From Halioglobus japonicus (GTDB lineage: Bacteria; Pseudomonadota; Gammaproteobacteria; Pseudomonadales; Halieaceae), in assembly GCA_902705825.1 (NCBI GenBank), contig CACSIL010000053.1, positions 179,590-224,425 of the forward strand: DNA of 44,836 nt. Reading direction: 5' to 3'. Both the position numbers and the translations under genes were made by a program. Every line of letters begins with the position of its first letter. The first letter of the stretch is position 1. Positions 13,957 to 23,223 of the stretch are shown one piece after another. The notes below the pieces were generated by a model. The model saw only the letters and a list, made by a program, of their open reading frames with translations, ran no database searches and was not told the origin of the DNA.

Positions 13957-16900
13957 ATGCATAGCACAGTGGGTAAATTGTTAAATCTTGCGCCTTGTCT
14001 GGTCGTGCTTGCTTTGATGGGCGTTATGTTCCCCAGCGTGGCCGATGACACTGAAATTTATCAGGCTGAATACGATGCCAGCAGCAGCGGTGCCCGGGCA
14101 AAGGTACTGATCGTTTTTGATGATTCCGGCAGTATGAGCACGATGGTAGAACAGCAGCGCCCGGATTACGATCCCGATGAAACCTATACGGTTAACTTCC
14201 CAGCCGACAGGATTTACTGGTCTACCAATGGAAATACGCCGTCAGTCAACAGCAGCGACTATTTCACCGAGTCCAAGAATCGCTGCGCCTCCTCTTATGA
14301 TTCGCTGGAAGACAGCGGCAGATTTACTGCCGAACGTGCGAGACGCTGGGTAGATTCCACTGTTCAGCAGGGACAGTGCAGCTATCAGTGTCCAGCTGGC
14401 ACGGAGTATCGGAATTACCCCGGTTGGCAAAATGACGGATGTTATGAGTGGACTACGACTAACATTCCTGTGACCAAACTGGTCTATGCTCAAAATGATT
14501 ACAACAACCGCTGTAGCAACAATTTGATCTATGTGGAATACAACGGTGGCGATGCCTGTTACGAGGAGGTGGCATCCAGTGATTACTTGGGCGGATGGGT
14601 ATATCGCTCCAATGACTCCGGCAATCGCTGCTGGGGCGGTACCAGTTACTTGTATGTGGACCCGCCGGGCGGCAACAACGCATACGATGCCTGCTTTGAA
14701 TATGTGAACGCTCCGGAATTCACGCAGGAGACAGACTGGCAGTGGTACGGTCCGCGGGAACAAGTGTGTGAGGACGATACCGATGTGCCCGGGTCATGGC
14801 AGAGCCTCAGCAGCAGTGTGCATTCGCCGACGCATGTTGAATGTCGCGATGATGTCACCAACAGTATTGACGACAATGGCTCAGGCCAGGGTAGCGGCTA
14901 CCCACAAAATAATGTTCTCAGCGGCGACGAGTACGGCTCCAATCCCGATGCAACCGTGGAATGGGGTGGATCACCCTACACGTTTTACACCTCACACTAT
15001 TTGAACTGGTATCACGATGACAGCCTGGTTGAAGCTCGCTCCAGACTGGATATCGCACAGGAAGTGATATCGACAATTATTGCCACTAACACCAGCATCG
15101 ATTTCGGCTTAATGGAATTCAACTATGACGAGGGCGGTCGTGTTGTGAATCGCATAATACCGGATATGAGTGCCCTGCAGCGCACCAGTCTTATCAGTAA
15201 GGTGAACCTGATGGATCACTCCGGTAGTACGCCCATGTGTGAATCCATGTATGAGGCCTACAACTACCTTGCTGGCAGAAGTGTCGAGTACGGAAATTCC
15301 GCCAAGTCCGGTAGTGATAGCAATGGCGTCTATGATGTGCTGTCAAAAGATTCGCTGGCGGAATCCGGCGGTAAGTACATCACCCCCAATACCGAGTGCG
15401 CCTATACCTATGTCATTCTTATGACCGATGGTTACCCGCAAAGAGATACCGGCGCTAATCAACGTATCAAGGATATTACCGGCAGATCCTGCGAAAGCTA
15501 CCTTGACGCAGATGGCAATACCACCGAGAACTGCCTGCCGCAGCTCACGGAGTACATGGCTAACAATGACCTCGCTCCCAACACGGATGGAGATCAGTTC
15601 GGTGTCACCTATACCATCGGCTTCACCACTGATCAGCAGCTGCTGAAGGATGCTGCCGAAAACGGTAAAGGCGAGTACTACAAAGCGGACAATGCCCAGC
15701 AGCTGACCGAAGCGTTCCAGGGCGCGATTGTTGGGATTCTGTCAGAGGCCACCACATTCACCTCTCCGGCGGTTGCTGTTGATACGTTCACGCGTACCCA
15801 AAGTCGTGACGAGGTCTATTACGCCATGTTCAAGCCCGGCTCCTCGGTGGACTGGATAGGCAATATCAAAAAGCTGAAGCTTGATGACGACGCCGTCCTG
15901 ATCGATTCAGGCAGCAAACCGGCATTGGATCCTATTACAGGAGACATTAAATCATCGGCGATGACATTCTGGAGCACCGGTGTAGACGGAGCGGATGTCG
16001 ATAAAGGTGGGGTGGGCGCTTTGCTGGCCGCACGTGACCCCGCCACGCGTGATCTTTACAGTAACACCGGCACCAATAGTGCGCTGGAGGCATTCAACAC
16101 CAGCAACTTTGATGCCTCTGCACTTGGCTTGCCCTCCAATACGGCACTCTACAGCCTGTTGGGGGCATCAACCCAGTCCGCGTTTAACAAGCAAATTGCC
16201 TGGGCGCAGGGTTTTGATGCCTACGACAAGGATGGCGATTCCGTTACCAATGAGCCGAGGAGCTGGATCCTTGGCGATATTCTGCACAGCCAGCCGTTGG
16301 TGCTCAATTACGGTGCGCTGGGTTCTGCCACTGAGGAGGATCCTGACTTGCGTCTATTGGTGGGATCAAATGCCGGTTTCGTGCATATGTTCGGAAACGA
16401 TGATGGCGAAGAGGACTGGGCCTTCTTTCCGAAAGAGCTTGCAGAGATTCTCCCCCAGCGCAGAAGGGATGCCACGTCCAGTGACAATATTTACGGCATG
16501 GACCTGACGCCTATTGCCTATACATACGACAGTAATAACGATGGCACGCTCGACTCAACCGAGGGTGATAAAGTCTGGGTTTATCTGGGTATGCGCAGAG
16601 GTGGGGACGCGTATTATGCACTGGATATCTCCGACCCTGACGACCCTGAGTTCATGTGGCGCATCGACAGCAATACAGCGGGTTTCAGCGAGCTGGGCCA
16701 GACCTGGTCACAGCCGGTGCCCACGACCATACCGGGCTACAAGGATAACAACGGCGTCAGAAAACCCGTACTGATTTTCGGGGCGGGCTATGACACCAAC
16801 AAGGATGCCTCGGGAGTGGGGGCATCTGATCAATCTGGCAGAGGAGTCTTTATTGTCGATGCGGAGACGGGCGCGTTAATTTGGAGCGTGACTCCCGCCG

Positions 16901-17841
16901 CCAATAGCGCGACTAACCTGTCTGAACCCGGTCTGCTGCACTCTGTGCCCGGTGGTGTTACCGCGCTCGACAGTAATGGAGACGAGATGACCGACCGAAT
17001 TTACTTCGGTGATACGGGCGGCAACATCTGGCGTGTCGACATGCCCGGTTCCTCGCTCCCCACTGCCAGCCAGGAAACCTGGCAGATCAACAAGTTGGCA
17101 GACTTCAATAGTGGCACCGCCGCGACCGACAGGCGTTTCTTCAGTGCACCCGATGTCGTTCGCATCCGCCTTGGAGGGGTTGCCGTGGATGCCGTGATGA
17201 TTGGTTCCGGCGACAGGACCAACCCCAACGCCACTGATGTAGAAAACCAGATGTACATGATCAAGGATCTCGCCGTCTCGGCATACACGACAGAACGACC
17301 CAACAGCTCCACCTGTGCCCTGCCGCAGACAGCGGATTTTCGCTGCAGTTTGCCGCTGGCTGCCGATGATCTCTATGACATCACAGACAATGCTATCGTT
17401 ACTGGTACAGACGAAGAAAAGACTGTAGCGATCAATGCGCTGAACATTGCAAGCGGTTGGCGTTATCAATTCACTAATAACGGAGAGAAGAGTCTTGCCA
17501 AGACTGTCACCATCAACGGTAAGGTCTATGTGCCGACGTTCACGCCTTCCAGCCTGTTCAATGACATAAACGCGTGCGAACCGCAGTCGGGTACCGGGCA
17601 GATGTATGTTTTCGATCTTTACACAGGGGATCGCAGTGCCATCAACCTCGGCTCGATTATTCCCAATGCGGTATCACTCCATTTCTCCGAAGGTGGTGCG
17701 ATCCACGTGCTCCTGCCTCCCGGCGCACCGGCTTCGACCATTGGGCACCCGGGGAAAGTAGAGTGTGCCGGCGGTGTTTGTGATATCAACGAGTCAATGC
17801 GGGCTCCTTATGGTAACTTCTGGTACCAAGAGGAGTACTGA
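13957..17841 (+). CDS. pilY1: type IV pilus tip adhesin/assembly factor PilY1
   Basis: 1294 residues. A signal peptide (cleavage about FPSVA-DD) leads into a von Willebrand A domain with MIDAS motif DDSGS at 55-59 and a later LMTDGYPQRD strand. Between these lies a cysteine-rich insertion (about 139-250) with three repeats of a paired-Cys unit. The C-terminal half is the PilY1 beta-propeller, with LVGSNAGFVHMFG and YFGDTGGNIWRVD blades and EF-hand-like calcium loops (YDKDGDS near 757; DSNNDGTLD near 858). ATG at 13957 is preferred (GGGGA upstream) over GTG at 13933. PilY1 sits at the pilus tip, mediates adhesion and, in Pseudomonas, feeds surface sensing into c-di-GMP. Confidence 0.95.
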   Translation: MHSTVGKLLNLAPCLVVLALMGVMFPSVADDTEIYQAEYDASSSGARAKVLIVFDDSGSMSTMVEQQRPDYDPDETYTVNFPADRIYWSTNGNTPSVNSSDYFTESKNRCASSYDSLEDSGRFTAERARRWVDSTVQQGQCSYQCPAGTEYRNYPGWQNDGCYEWTTTNIPVTKLVYAQNDYNNRCSNNLIYVEYNGGDACYEEVASSDYLGGWVYRSNDSGNRCWGGTSYLYVDPPGGNNAYDACFEYVNAPEFTQETDWQWYGPREQVCEDDTDVPGSWQSLSSSVHSPTHVECRDDVTNSIDDNGSGQGSGYPQNNVLSGDEYGSNPDATVEWGGSPYTFYTSHYLNWYHDDSLVEARSRLDIAQEVISTIIATNTSIDFGLMEFNYDEGGRVVNRIIPDMSALQRTSLISKVNLMDHSGSTPMCESMYEAYNYLAGRSVEYGNSAKSGSDSNGVYDVLSKDSLAESGGKYITPNTECAYTYVILMTDGYPQRDTGANQRIKDITGRSCESYLDADGNTTENCLPQLTEYMANNDLAPNTDGDQFGVTYTIGFTTDQQLLKDAAENGKGEYYKADNAQQLTEAFQGAIVGILSEATTFTSPAVAVDTFTRTQSRDEVYYAMFKPGSSVDWIGNIKKLKLDDDAVLIDSGSKPALDPITGDIKSSAMTFWSTGVDGADVDKGGVGALLAARDPATRDLYSNTGTNSALEAFNTSNFDASALGLPSNTALYSLLGASTQSAFNKQIAWAQGFDAYDKDGDSVTNEPRSWILGDILHSQPLVLNYGALGSATEEDPDLRLLVGSNAGFVHMFGNDDGEEDWAFFPKELAEILPQRRRDATSSDNIYGMDLTPIAYTYDSNNDGTLDSTEGDKVWVYLGMRRGGDAYYALDISDPDDPEFMWRIDSNTAGFSELGQTWSQPVPTTIPGYKDNNGVRKPVLIFGAGYDTNKDASGVGASDQSGRGVFIVDAETGALIWSVTPAANSATNLSEPGLLHSVPGGVTALDSNGDEMTDRIYFGDTGGNIWRVDMPGSSLPTASQETWQINKLADFNSGTAATDRRFFSAPDVVRIRLGGVAVDAVMIGSGDRTNPNATDVENQMYMIKDLAVSAYTTERPNSSTCALPQTADFRCSLPLAADDLYDITDNAIVTGTDEEKTVAINALNIASGWRYQFTNNGEKSLAKTVTINGKVYVPTFTPSSLFNDINACEPQSGTGQMYVFDLYTGDRSAINLGSIIPNAVSLHFSEGGAIHVLLPPGAPASTIGHPGKVECAGGVCDINESMRAPYGNFWYQEEY

Positions 17842-18296
17842 TGATTCAGCCCAAAATGCTTCAGCGCAATGACCGACACGCAAGCGGCGGCTTCACACTG
17901 ATTGAGGTGATGATCGTTGTGGTGATTGTCGGTGTCTTGTTGGGGATAGCGCTGCCAGGTTACCAGAACAGTATGGAGAAGGGGCGGCGTTCTGATGCCA
18001 GGGCGGCCCTGCTGGATGCTGCCAATCGGCAGGAGCAGTATATGCTGGATCGGGGAACCTACACGGACGATATGACGGACCTTGGTTTTGGTGAAGACCC
18101 TTATGTCTCAGGAGATGGTCACTACAATGTGGCGGCCGCTGCCTGCGATGGAGGCGCCATAACCCGTTGTTTTGAGCTTACCGCGACCCCGAGGTCGGGC
18201 TCTCCGCAGGTGCACGATACTCGTTGTACCGCCTTCATGCTGGGTTCAGACGGTTCGAAAACGGCGTCGGGCAGCGACGAAGAAAATTGTTGGTAA
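17841..18296 (+). CDS. pilE: type IV pilus minor pilin PilE
   Basis: 151 residues. The leader ends in GG/FTLIEVMIVVVIVGVLLGIA, the canonical type IVa prepilin motif, followed by ALPGYQNSMEKGRRSDARAALLDAANRQEQY, the PilE-type helix. Cysteines in AAACDGGAITRCFEL and the final NCW are compatible with a D-region disulfide. The ATG overlaps the pilY1 stop (TGATG). Small size and operon position indicate the minor pilin PilE rather than the major subunit. Confidence 0.93.
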   Translation: MIQPKMLQRNDRHASGGFTLIEVMIVVVIVGVLLGIALPGYQNSMEKGRRSDARAALLDAANRQEQYMLDRGTYTDDMTDLGFGEDPYVSGDGHYNVAAAACDGGAITRCFELTATPRSGSPQVHDTRCTAFMLGSDGSKTASGSDEENCW

Positions 18297-18319
18297 TCAG
18301 GTACAAAGAGGTATTTCCG

Positions 18320-18631
18320 ATGCTGAACATCAAACCTGCGTTGTTGCTCATCCTGTCTATGGTTGTCAGCACTGCTGCTCTCGCCGAGCGGCAGTGGCCG
18401 GAAACCACTTATGCCTGCCAGATTACAACAGGCTCCGGGGCGCACGGTTTAGTGAGCCTGCAGAGTTTGTCCCCACAGGAAGCCGAGTCGGGTGCTATCG
18501 GCAAGCAGGCAATCACGCTGGCGGGAAATAAAGGGGCTGCAGTTAAGGTGTTGCAATGTATTGAGGTGCGACCAGGCGCCGCTTTCGCCGATTCCAGCTT
18601 TCAAGGGTGGTACGCGAAGCTCGACAAATAG
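18320..18631 (+). CDS. unrecognised 103-aa secreted protein at the end of the pilin operon
   Basis: The peptide begins MLNIKPALLLILSMVVSTAA and a signal peptidase site after ALA is likely, leaving a mature chain of about 81 residues starting ERQWPETTYACQITTG. It has two cysteines about 42 residues apart, suggesting a disulfide-stabilised periplasmic or extracellular domain, and no lipobox or pilin motif. The ATG at 18320 has AGAGG nine bases upstream and lies 23 bases after pilE, so it is probably cotranscribed. I do not recognise the family. A link to pilus tip function is inference from position only. Confidence 0.7.
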   Translation: MLNIKPALLLILSMVVSTAALAERQWPETTYACQITTGSGAHGLVSLQSLSPQEAESGAIGKQAITLAGNKGAAVKVLQCIEVRPGAAFADSSFQGWYAKLDK

Positions 18632-18669
18632 TTGAACCAGCCTTCCCGCCGGGATACGGCAATCCATTT

Positions 18670-19377
18670 TTACGTTTGAGTGCGAAGGCTGTCGATCACC
18701 GCCGGCAGTTCGTGCAGGCTCTCGATTTCCCTGTCTGCGGGCTGGCCGCCCGGCCATGCCTTGCGCCGACCATTGACCCAGACAGTATGCATGCCGATTT
18801 CTTGCGCACCTCGGACATCGTGCTCAGGATCATCGCCCACGTGAACGATATTCCCGGCTTTTACCCCGGTATGTTTGAGCGCGGCATGAAACATATCCGG
18901 GTGGGGTTTGCTGGCACCGATATCCTCGGCCAGAAACGCAAAATCAAAATACTCTCCGGCGTCGGTTTTGTAGATGTCGGCATTGCCGTTGGTGAGTGCG
19001 CCAAGTGTGTAGTTTTTGGCCAGCTGTTCCAGCACGCCGAGCGCTTCGTCGTAGAGCACCACTTTGCGGCGCTCCTGCAAAAAAATGTCAAATGCCTGTT
19101 CTGCACCGCTGCGTGCGTCTGCCTCGTCATAATTGGCCGCGATCAGTAATTCGTACAGTGTCTGGATACGCATCTGGCTGACGTGGTGCAGCAACTCGGG
19201 GTGACGCTTCCATACCGACTTCTTGAATTCAAACAGCGCTTCGTGATCCAGAGTTTCCACCGCGCCTGGCCGGTGTTCTTTTAGCCAGTTCTGTTGTGCC
19301 TCTTCTGCCCGCAGCAGTGCGGGTTCTACATCCCACAGTGTGTTATCGAGGTCAAAGGTGATTACGCGGATGCTCAC
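18670..19377 (-). CDS. HAD family hydrolase (YigB-like phosphatase)
   Basis: 235 residues from a GTG at 19377. All four HAD motifs are visible: TFDLDNTLW near the N-terminus (nucleophile Asp), LGALTNGNAD, GASKPHPDMF (Lys) and HVGDDPEHDV (acidic pair). The cap domain is helical. The relatives in this xerC-linked position (YigB in E. coli) dephosphorylate the riboflavin intermediate 5-amino-6-(5-phosphoribitylamino)uracil and FMN; the exact substrate here is uncertain. The start lies one base after the xerC stop, so the genes are coupled. A longer frame to 19725 lies inside xerC and is not real. Confidence 0.85.
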   Translation of the reverse strand: MSIRVITFDLDNTLWDVEPALLRAEEAQQNWLKEHRPGAVETLDHEALFEFKKSVWKRHPELLHHVSQMRIQTLYELLIAANYDEADARSGAEQAFDIFLQERRKVVLYDEALGVLEQLAKNYTLGALTNGNADIYKTDAGEYFDFAFLAEDIGASKPHPDMFHAALKHTGVKAGNIVHVGDDPEHDVRGAQEIGMHTVWVNGRRKAWPGGQPADREIESLHELPAVIDSLRTQT

Positions 19378-19378
19378 A

Positions 19379-20311
19379 TTAATCGCCCTTGCGTCGTTTT
19401 GCCCTGGGGTGGGCAGCGTCATAGACCTTGGCGAGGTGCTGGAAATCCAGGTGGGTGTAGATCTGTGTTGTAGAGATATTGGCATGCCCCAGCAATTCCT
19501 GCACTGCTCGCAAGTCGCCGCTCGATTCCAGCATGTGGCTGGCAAAGGAGTGGCGCAGCATGTGGGGGTGTACGTCCTGGCGCATGGCGGATTTGCGGCC
19601 TTGTAATTTGAGCCGCTCCTGTATATTGCGCACGCTGATTCTGCGGCCGCGATTACTGGTGAACAACGCGCGACACTCACTCCCGCCGGCGCTGGCGGGC
19701 GGGCGTACCTCGAGCCATTGCGCAATGGCCTTCAGCGCCACAGAGCCAACGGGTACCGTTCTGGTTTTCTTGCCTTTGCCGGTTACGGTTAGCAGTTTGG
19801 AATGTGGGTCGATATCGTCAATCTCTATCGAGGCCAGTTCTGCCAGCCGCAGTCCCGCGGAGTAGAACAATTCTGCTATGGCGCTGTCGCGACGGGCGGT
19901 GATCGAATCGGAGTCGAATGACAGGTATTTGTTTACTTGGTCTGCATCCAGTGTTTTAGGCAGTTTGCGAGGCTTGCGAGGTGCCTGCACGCTGGCGGCG
20001 GGGTTGCGCAGTACGCCGCTTTCGCGGCCCAGAAAATTGTAAAAGGAGCGGGTGGCCGACAGGCTTCGCTGGATGCTGCCGCCAGCGAGGCCGCGGCGGT
20101 GCAACTGGCTTGCCCAGGCGCGAATATCGGCTTCCATCAGCTCATCGATATCGCCCTTGTCGGTCGTTTTGCAGAAGCGCTCCAAAGAGGCCAGATCGCG
20201 TTGATAGCTGCTGATGGTGTGCGGTGAAAGTTGCCGCACGTCGCGCAGATAGTGCAGGAAACGCGTGGCAGATGCCCCCAGTGGAACGTCCTGTGCGGGC
20301 ATATCTTGCAC
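19379..20311 (-). CDS. xerC: site-specific tyrosine recombinase XerC
   Basis: 310 residues. The N-terminal SAM-like domain (FLHYLRDVRQLSPHTISSYQ) is followed by the catalytic domain with AGLRLAEL (first Arg), HPHMLRHSFASHML (His and second Arg), LLGHANISTTQIYTH (His and nucleophilic Tyr). With XerD it resolves chromosome dimers at dif. The GTG at 20311 has GAGG five bases upstream; an ATG at 20302 is the alternative. Its position downstream of dapF and DUF484 is the classical gammaproteobacterial arrangement, and xerC versus xerD assignment relies on that. Confidence 0.95.
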   Translation of the reverse strand: MQDMPAQDVPLGASATRFLHYLRDVRQLSPHTISSYQRDLASLERFCKTTDKGDIDELMEADIRAWASQLHRRGLAGGSIQRSLSATRSFYNFLGRESGVLRNPAASVQAPRKPRKLPKTLDADQVNKYLSFDSDSITARRDSAIAELFYSAGLRLAELASIEIDDIDPHSKLLTVTGKGKKTRTVPVGSVALKAIAQWLEVRPPASAGGSECRALFTSNRGRRISVRNIQERLKLQGRKSAMRQDVHPHMLRHSFASHMLESSGDLRAVQELLGHANISTTQIYTHLDFQHLAKVYDAAHPRAKRRKGD

Positions 20312-20318
20312 GGTGGCC

Positions 20319-21053
20319 TCAGCCGCTCGCAGTGTTCATTCGCGTCAACAGCTTCACTACCACGTCGGCAATATGCGACAGGAATAGCGTGCCGGTTGTA
20401 CTGTTGTATCGGTTCGCGTCAGCGCTGCCGACGGCAATCAGGCCCACTGGCTCACCCTCAGACGACTTGTCGAAAAGCGGCATCATTGCGGCGGAACCGA
20501 TGTCAGCGCTCTGTGCAAACAGGAAGCTGAGTTCCTCGCTGCGCAGCGTGCCGCAAACGGCTTTATGGCCTCGAAATAGCGAGCCGATTGCCCGTTTCAC
20601 GGACTCCCGTGGTTCCGTGCGGCAACCTTCACTACTGCTGGCGTCGCCGTACAGGATCATACTGGCGAAATCGATTTGAAAATCGTCTTTCATGGAGGTC
20701 ATAAAAATGCTGTACAGGGACTCGACGGAGTCGGCGTCGAGCAGCTTCAGCACTAGAGAGCGGGTCTGCTCGTACAGCGTGTCATTGTCTTTGGCATTGG
20801 CGGTGAGCGCCTTCAGGCGCTGGCGTATCTCCGTATTGCGTTCGCGCAATACGCTGACCTGTTTTTCCACCAGCGATATGGCGCTGCCGGATGCGTGTGA
20901 TACATGCAGGTAATCCAGCATGTCGGGATAACGCTGCAAAAAATCGTCATGGTTTTTGAGATACTCGCGCACCGTCTCGTCGTTAAGCCCCGCACCACTG
21001 GTTTGCTCCGCTGCTATTTCCACCGCTGCTTCCCGATTTTTGCTGGCTGACAT
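20319..21053 (-). CDS. DUF484 family protein
   Basis: 244 residues. The N-terminal LNDETVREYLKNHDDFLQRYPD is the DUF484 signature. A coiled-coil stretch (about 62-90, QVSVLRERNTEIRQRL) precedes a GAF-like domain ending in HIADVVVKLL. Function is unknown; it is conserved between dapF and xerC across gammaproteobacteria. AGAGG lies eight bases before the ATG. The downstream xerC starts 7 bases after its stop. Confidence 0.9.
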   Translation of the reverse strand: MSASKNREAAVEIAAEQTSGAGLNDETVREYLKNHDDFLQRYPDMLDYLHVSHASGSAISLVEKQVSVLRERNTEIRQRLKALTANAKDNDTLYEQTRSLVLKLLDADSVESLYSIFMTSMKDDFQIDFASMILYGDASSSEGCRTEPRESVKRAIGSLFRGHKAVCGTLRSEELSFLFAQSADIGSAAMMPLFDKSSEGEPVGLIAVGSADANRYNSTTGTLFLSHIADVVVKLLTRMNTASG

Positions 21054-21098
21054 TAGTGCTACCTCTCCCTGCTGTAGGTTGGCCTCGCTGGCGGGGCC

Positions 21099-21929
21099 TT
21101 AGATTTTTATAGCGCCATCGAACACGATTGCGGTGGGGCCCGTCATCATAACCGGTTGACCCTCGCCCGCCCACGATATGGAAAGCTTACCCCCCGGCAG
21201 TCCAACTGTCACGGATTCGCGTAACCAGCCCCGGGAAATGCCGTAAACGACCGCCGCACAGGCTCCGGTGCCACAGGCGAGGGTTTCACCCGCGCCGCGT
21301 TCGTAGACGCGCAGGCGGAGTTCTCTTTCCGAGACGACCTGCATAAAACCCACATTTACCTGTTGCGGGAAATCGGGGTGCGACTCAATCAGTGGGCCCA
21401 ACCGCTCGACATCAGCATGTTTCGTACTGTTGACGCGCAGCACCGCGTGCGGGTTGCCCATGGATACCGCGCCAATTTCCAGCTCCGAGCCGTCTACCTG
21501 CAATTTATAGCTGGGCGCTCTGGCATCCGCCTTGAACGGGATGCTGGCAGGCTCAAAGCGCGGCGGACCCATGTTGACTTCAACGTCATGGTTGGGGCGC
21601 ACGCGCAGCTCGATTACGCCGGAGGAGGTTTCAACGCTGATGATCTTTTTCGTCGTCAGCTTTTTTTCGCGTACAAAACGCGCGAAGCAGCGTGCCCCAT
21701 TGCCGCACTGTTCAACCTCTGCGCCATCGGCATTGAAGATGCGGTAGCGAAAATCGACCTCCGGGCTCTGCGGTGGCTCGACCACCAATACCTGATCGCA
21801 GCCCACGCCGAAATGCCGGTCCGCCAGTTTGCGTACGTCCCGCGCGCGTATCTTGAAATGCTGGCTGATCAGGTCGATGACGACAAAGTCATTACCCGTA
21901 CCGTGCATTTTGGTGAATTTTAATAACAT
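21099..21929 (-). CDS. dapF: diaminopimelate epimerase
   Basis: 276 residues. It catalyses L,L- to meso-diaminopimelate interconversion for lysine and peptidoglycan synthesis. Both catalytic cysteines are in their motifs: [12 protein letters not shown] (first Cys) and [11 protein letters not shown] (second Cys). The [13 protein letters not shown]-terminal motif is intact, and the length is typical. AGGAA precedes the ATG closely. It lies 14 bases after lysA, which uses its product, in one minus-strand operon. Confidence 0.97.
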   Translation of the reverse strand: MLLKFTKMHGTGNDFVVIDLISQHFKIRARDVRKLADRHFGVGCDQVLVVEPPQSPEVDFRYRIFNADGAEVEQCGNGARCFARFVREKKLTTKKIISVETSSGVIELRVRPNHDVEVNMGPPRFEPASIPFKADARAPSYKLQVDGSELEIGAVSMGNPHAVLRVNSTKHADVERLGPLIESHPDFPQQVNVGFMQVVSERELRLRVYERGAGETLACGTGACAAVVYGISRGWLRESVTVGLPGGKLSISWAGEGQPVMMTGPTAIVFDGAIKI

Positions 21930-21943
21930 ACATTCCTATCCGA

Positions 21944-23209
21944 TCAGCTCGACGCGTTCGCTGCGGGCAGACAAGCTTCGTGGCGGATCAGGTCGGCGAA
22001 TACTTCGCGAGACCGTATCAGGTGCATATCATCGCCATCTACCATAATTTCCGCTGCGCGAGGACGACTGTTGTAGTTCGAGCTCATGGTAAAGCCGTAA
22101 GCGCCGGCGCCAAACATCGCCAATAGATCGCCCTGGCTGAGAGTCAGCGCTCTGGACTTGCCGAGAAAATCACCGGTTTCACACACAGGCCCTACCACGT
22201 CCCACTGCGCCTGCTGTCCCTCGCCGTTTTGCTCCACCCGCTGAATGTCCATCCACGCCTGATAGAGGGCCGGGCGGATCATGTCATTCATTGCTGCGTC
22301 GACCAGAGCGAAGTGATGGTCCGGTGTGGATTTCAGGTATTCCACCTGCATCAGCAGCAGGCCGGCGTTGGCGGCAATGGAACGCCCTGGTTCGAACATC
22401 AGCTGCAGTTTGCGCTCACCCAGTACATCGCGTATCGCGCCGATATACTGCGCTACTGAGGGCGGTTCTTCGTCGTGGTACTGCACGCCGAGCCCGCCGC
22501 CAAGGTCGAGGTGGTGAATTACGATACCCTGCTCGGCCAGCGAGTCCATCAGCTCCAGCAGGCGATGCAAGGCATCTATAAAGGGGCTTATCTCGGTGAG
22601 CTGTGAACCGATATGGCAATCCAGACCCACGATTTTGACGTTATCCAACTGCGCTGCGCGCTGATACACCTGCATAGCTTCGGCAATGGTGAGGCCAAAC
22701 TTGTTCTCGCGCAGGCCAGTGGAGATATAGGGGTGGGTTTTGGCGTCCACGTCGGGGTTTACCCGCACGGATATCGGTGCAACACGACCGAGTTCACCTG
22801 CAACCCTGTTTAGCACCTCCAGTTCACCGGCGGATTCCAGATTAAAGCAGTGGATACCCAGTTGTAGCGCCTGCGCCATTTCTGAGGGCTTCTTGCTGAC
22901 ACCGGAAAATACAACCTTGGCTGGGTCGCCGCCGGCGGCAATCACGCGCTCCAGTTCGCCACCTGAGACGATGTCAAAACCTGCGCCCAGGCGCGCCAGT
23001 ACATCGAGCACAGCCAGGTTTGAGTTGGCTTTAACGGCATAACAGATCAGGTGTTCGGTACCTTGCAGAGCCTGTTGATACTCCGTAAATGCTGTTTCCA
23101 GTGCCGACCGGGAGTAGATATAGCACGGTGTGCCGTGGGCAGCGGCGATTGCGCTGACGGCGACATTTTCGGCAAACAGGCTGCCCTCGCGGTAAGTGAA
23201 TGCTTTCAT
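21944..23209 (-). CDS. lysA: diaminopimelate decarboxylase
   Basis: 421 residues, PLP fold-type III. The PLP lysine lies in YAVKANSNLAVL. HIGSQL, the glycine-rich LDLGGGLGVQY loop, EPGRS and the dimer-interface cysteine motif CETGDFLG are all present. It converts meso-diaminopimelate to lysine. The start is 14 bases downstream of lptM. No lysine riboswitch is seen in the short leader before lptM. Confidence 0.97.
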   Translation of the reverse strand: MKAFTYREGSLFAENVAVSAIAAAHGTPCYIYSRSALETAFTEYQQALQGTEHLICYAVKANSNLAVLDVLARLGAGFDIVSGGELERVIAAGGDPAKVVFSGVSKKPSEMAQALQLGIHCFNLESAGELEVLNRVAGELGRVAPISVRVNPDVDAKTHPYISTGLRENKFGLTIAEAMQVYQRAAQLDNVKIVGLDCHIGSQLTEISPFIDALHRLLELMDSLAEQGIVIHHLDLGGGLGVQYHDEEPPSVAQYIGAIRDVLGERKLQLMFEPGRSIAANAGLLLMQVEYLKSTPDHHFALVDAAMNDMIRPALYQAWMDIQRVEQNGEGQQAQWDVVGPVCETGDFLGKSRALTLSQGDLLAMFGAGAYGFTMSSNYNSRPRAAEIMVDGDDMHLIRSREVFADLIRHEACLPAANASS

Positions 23210-23223
23210 TGGTCTGTCTCGTC

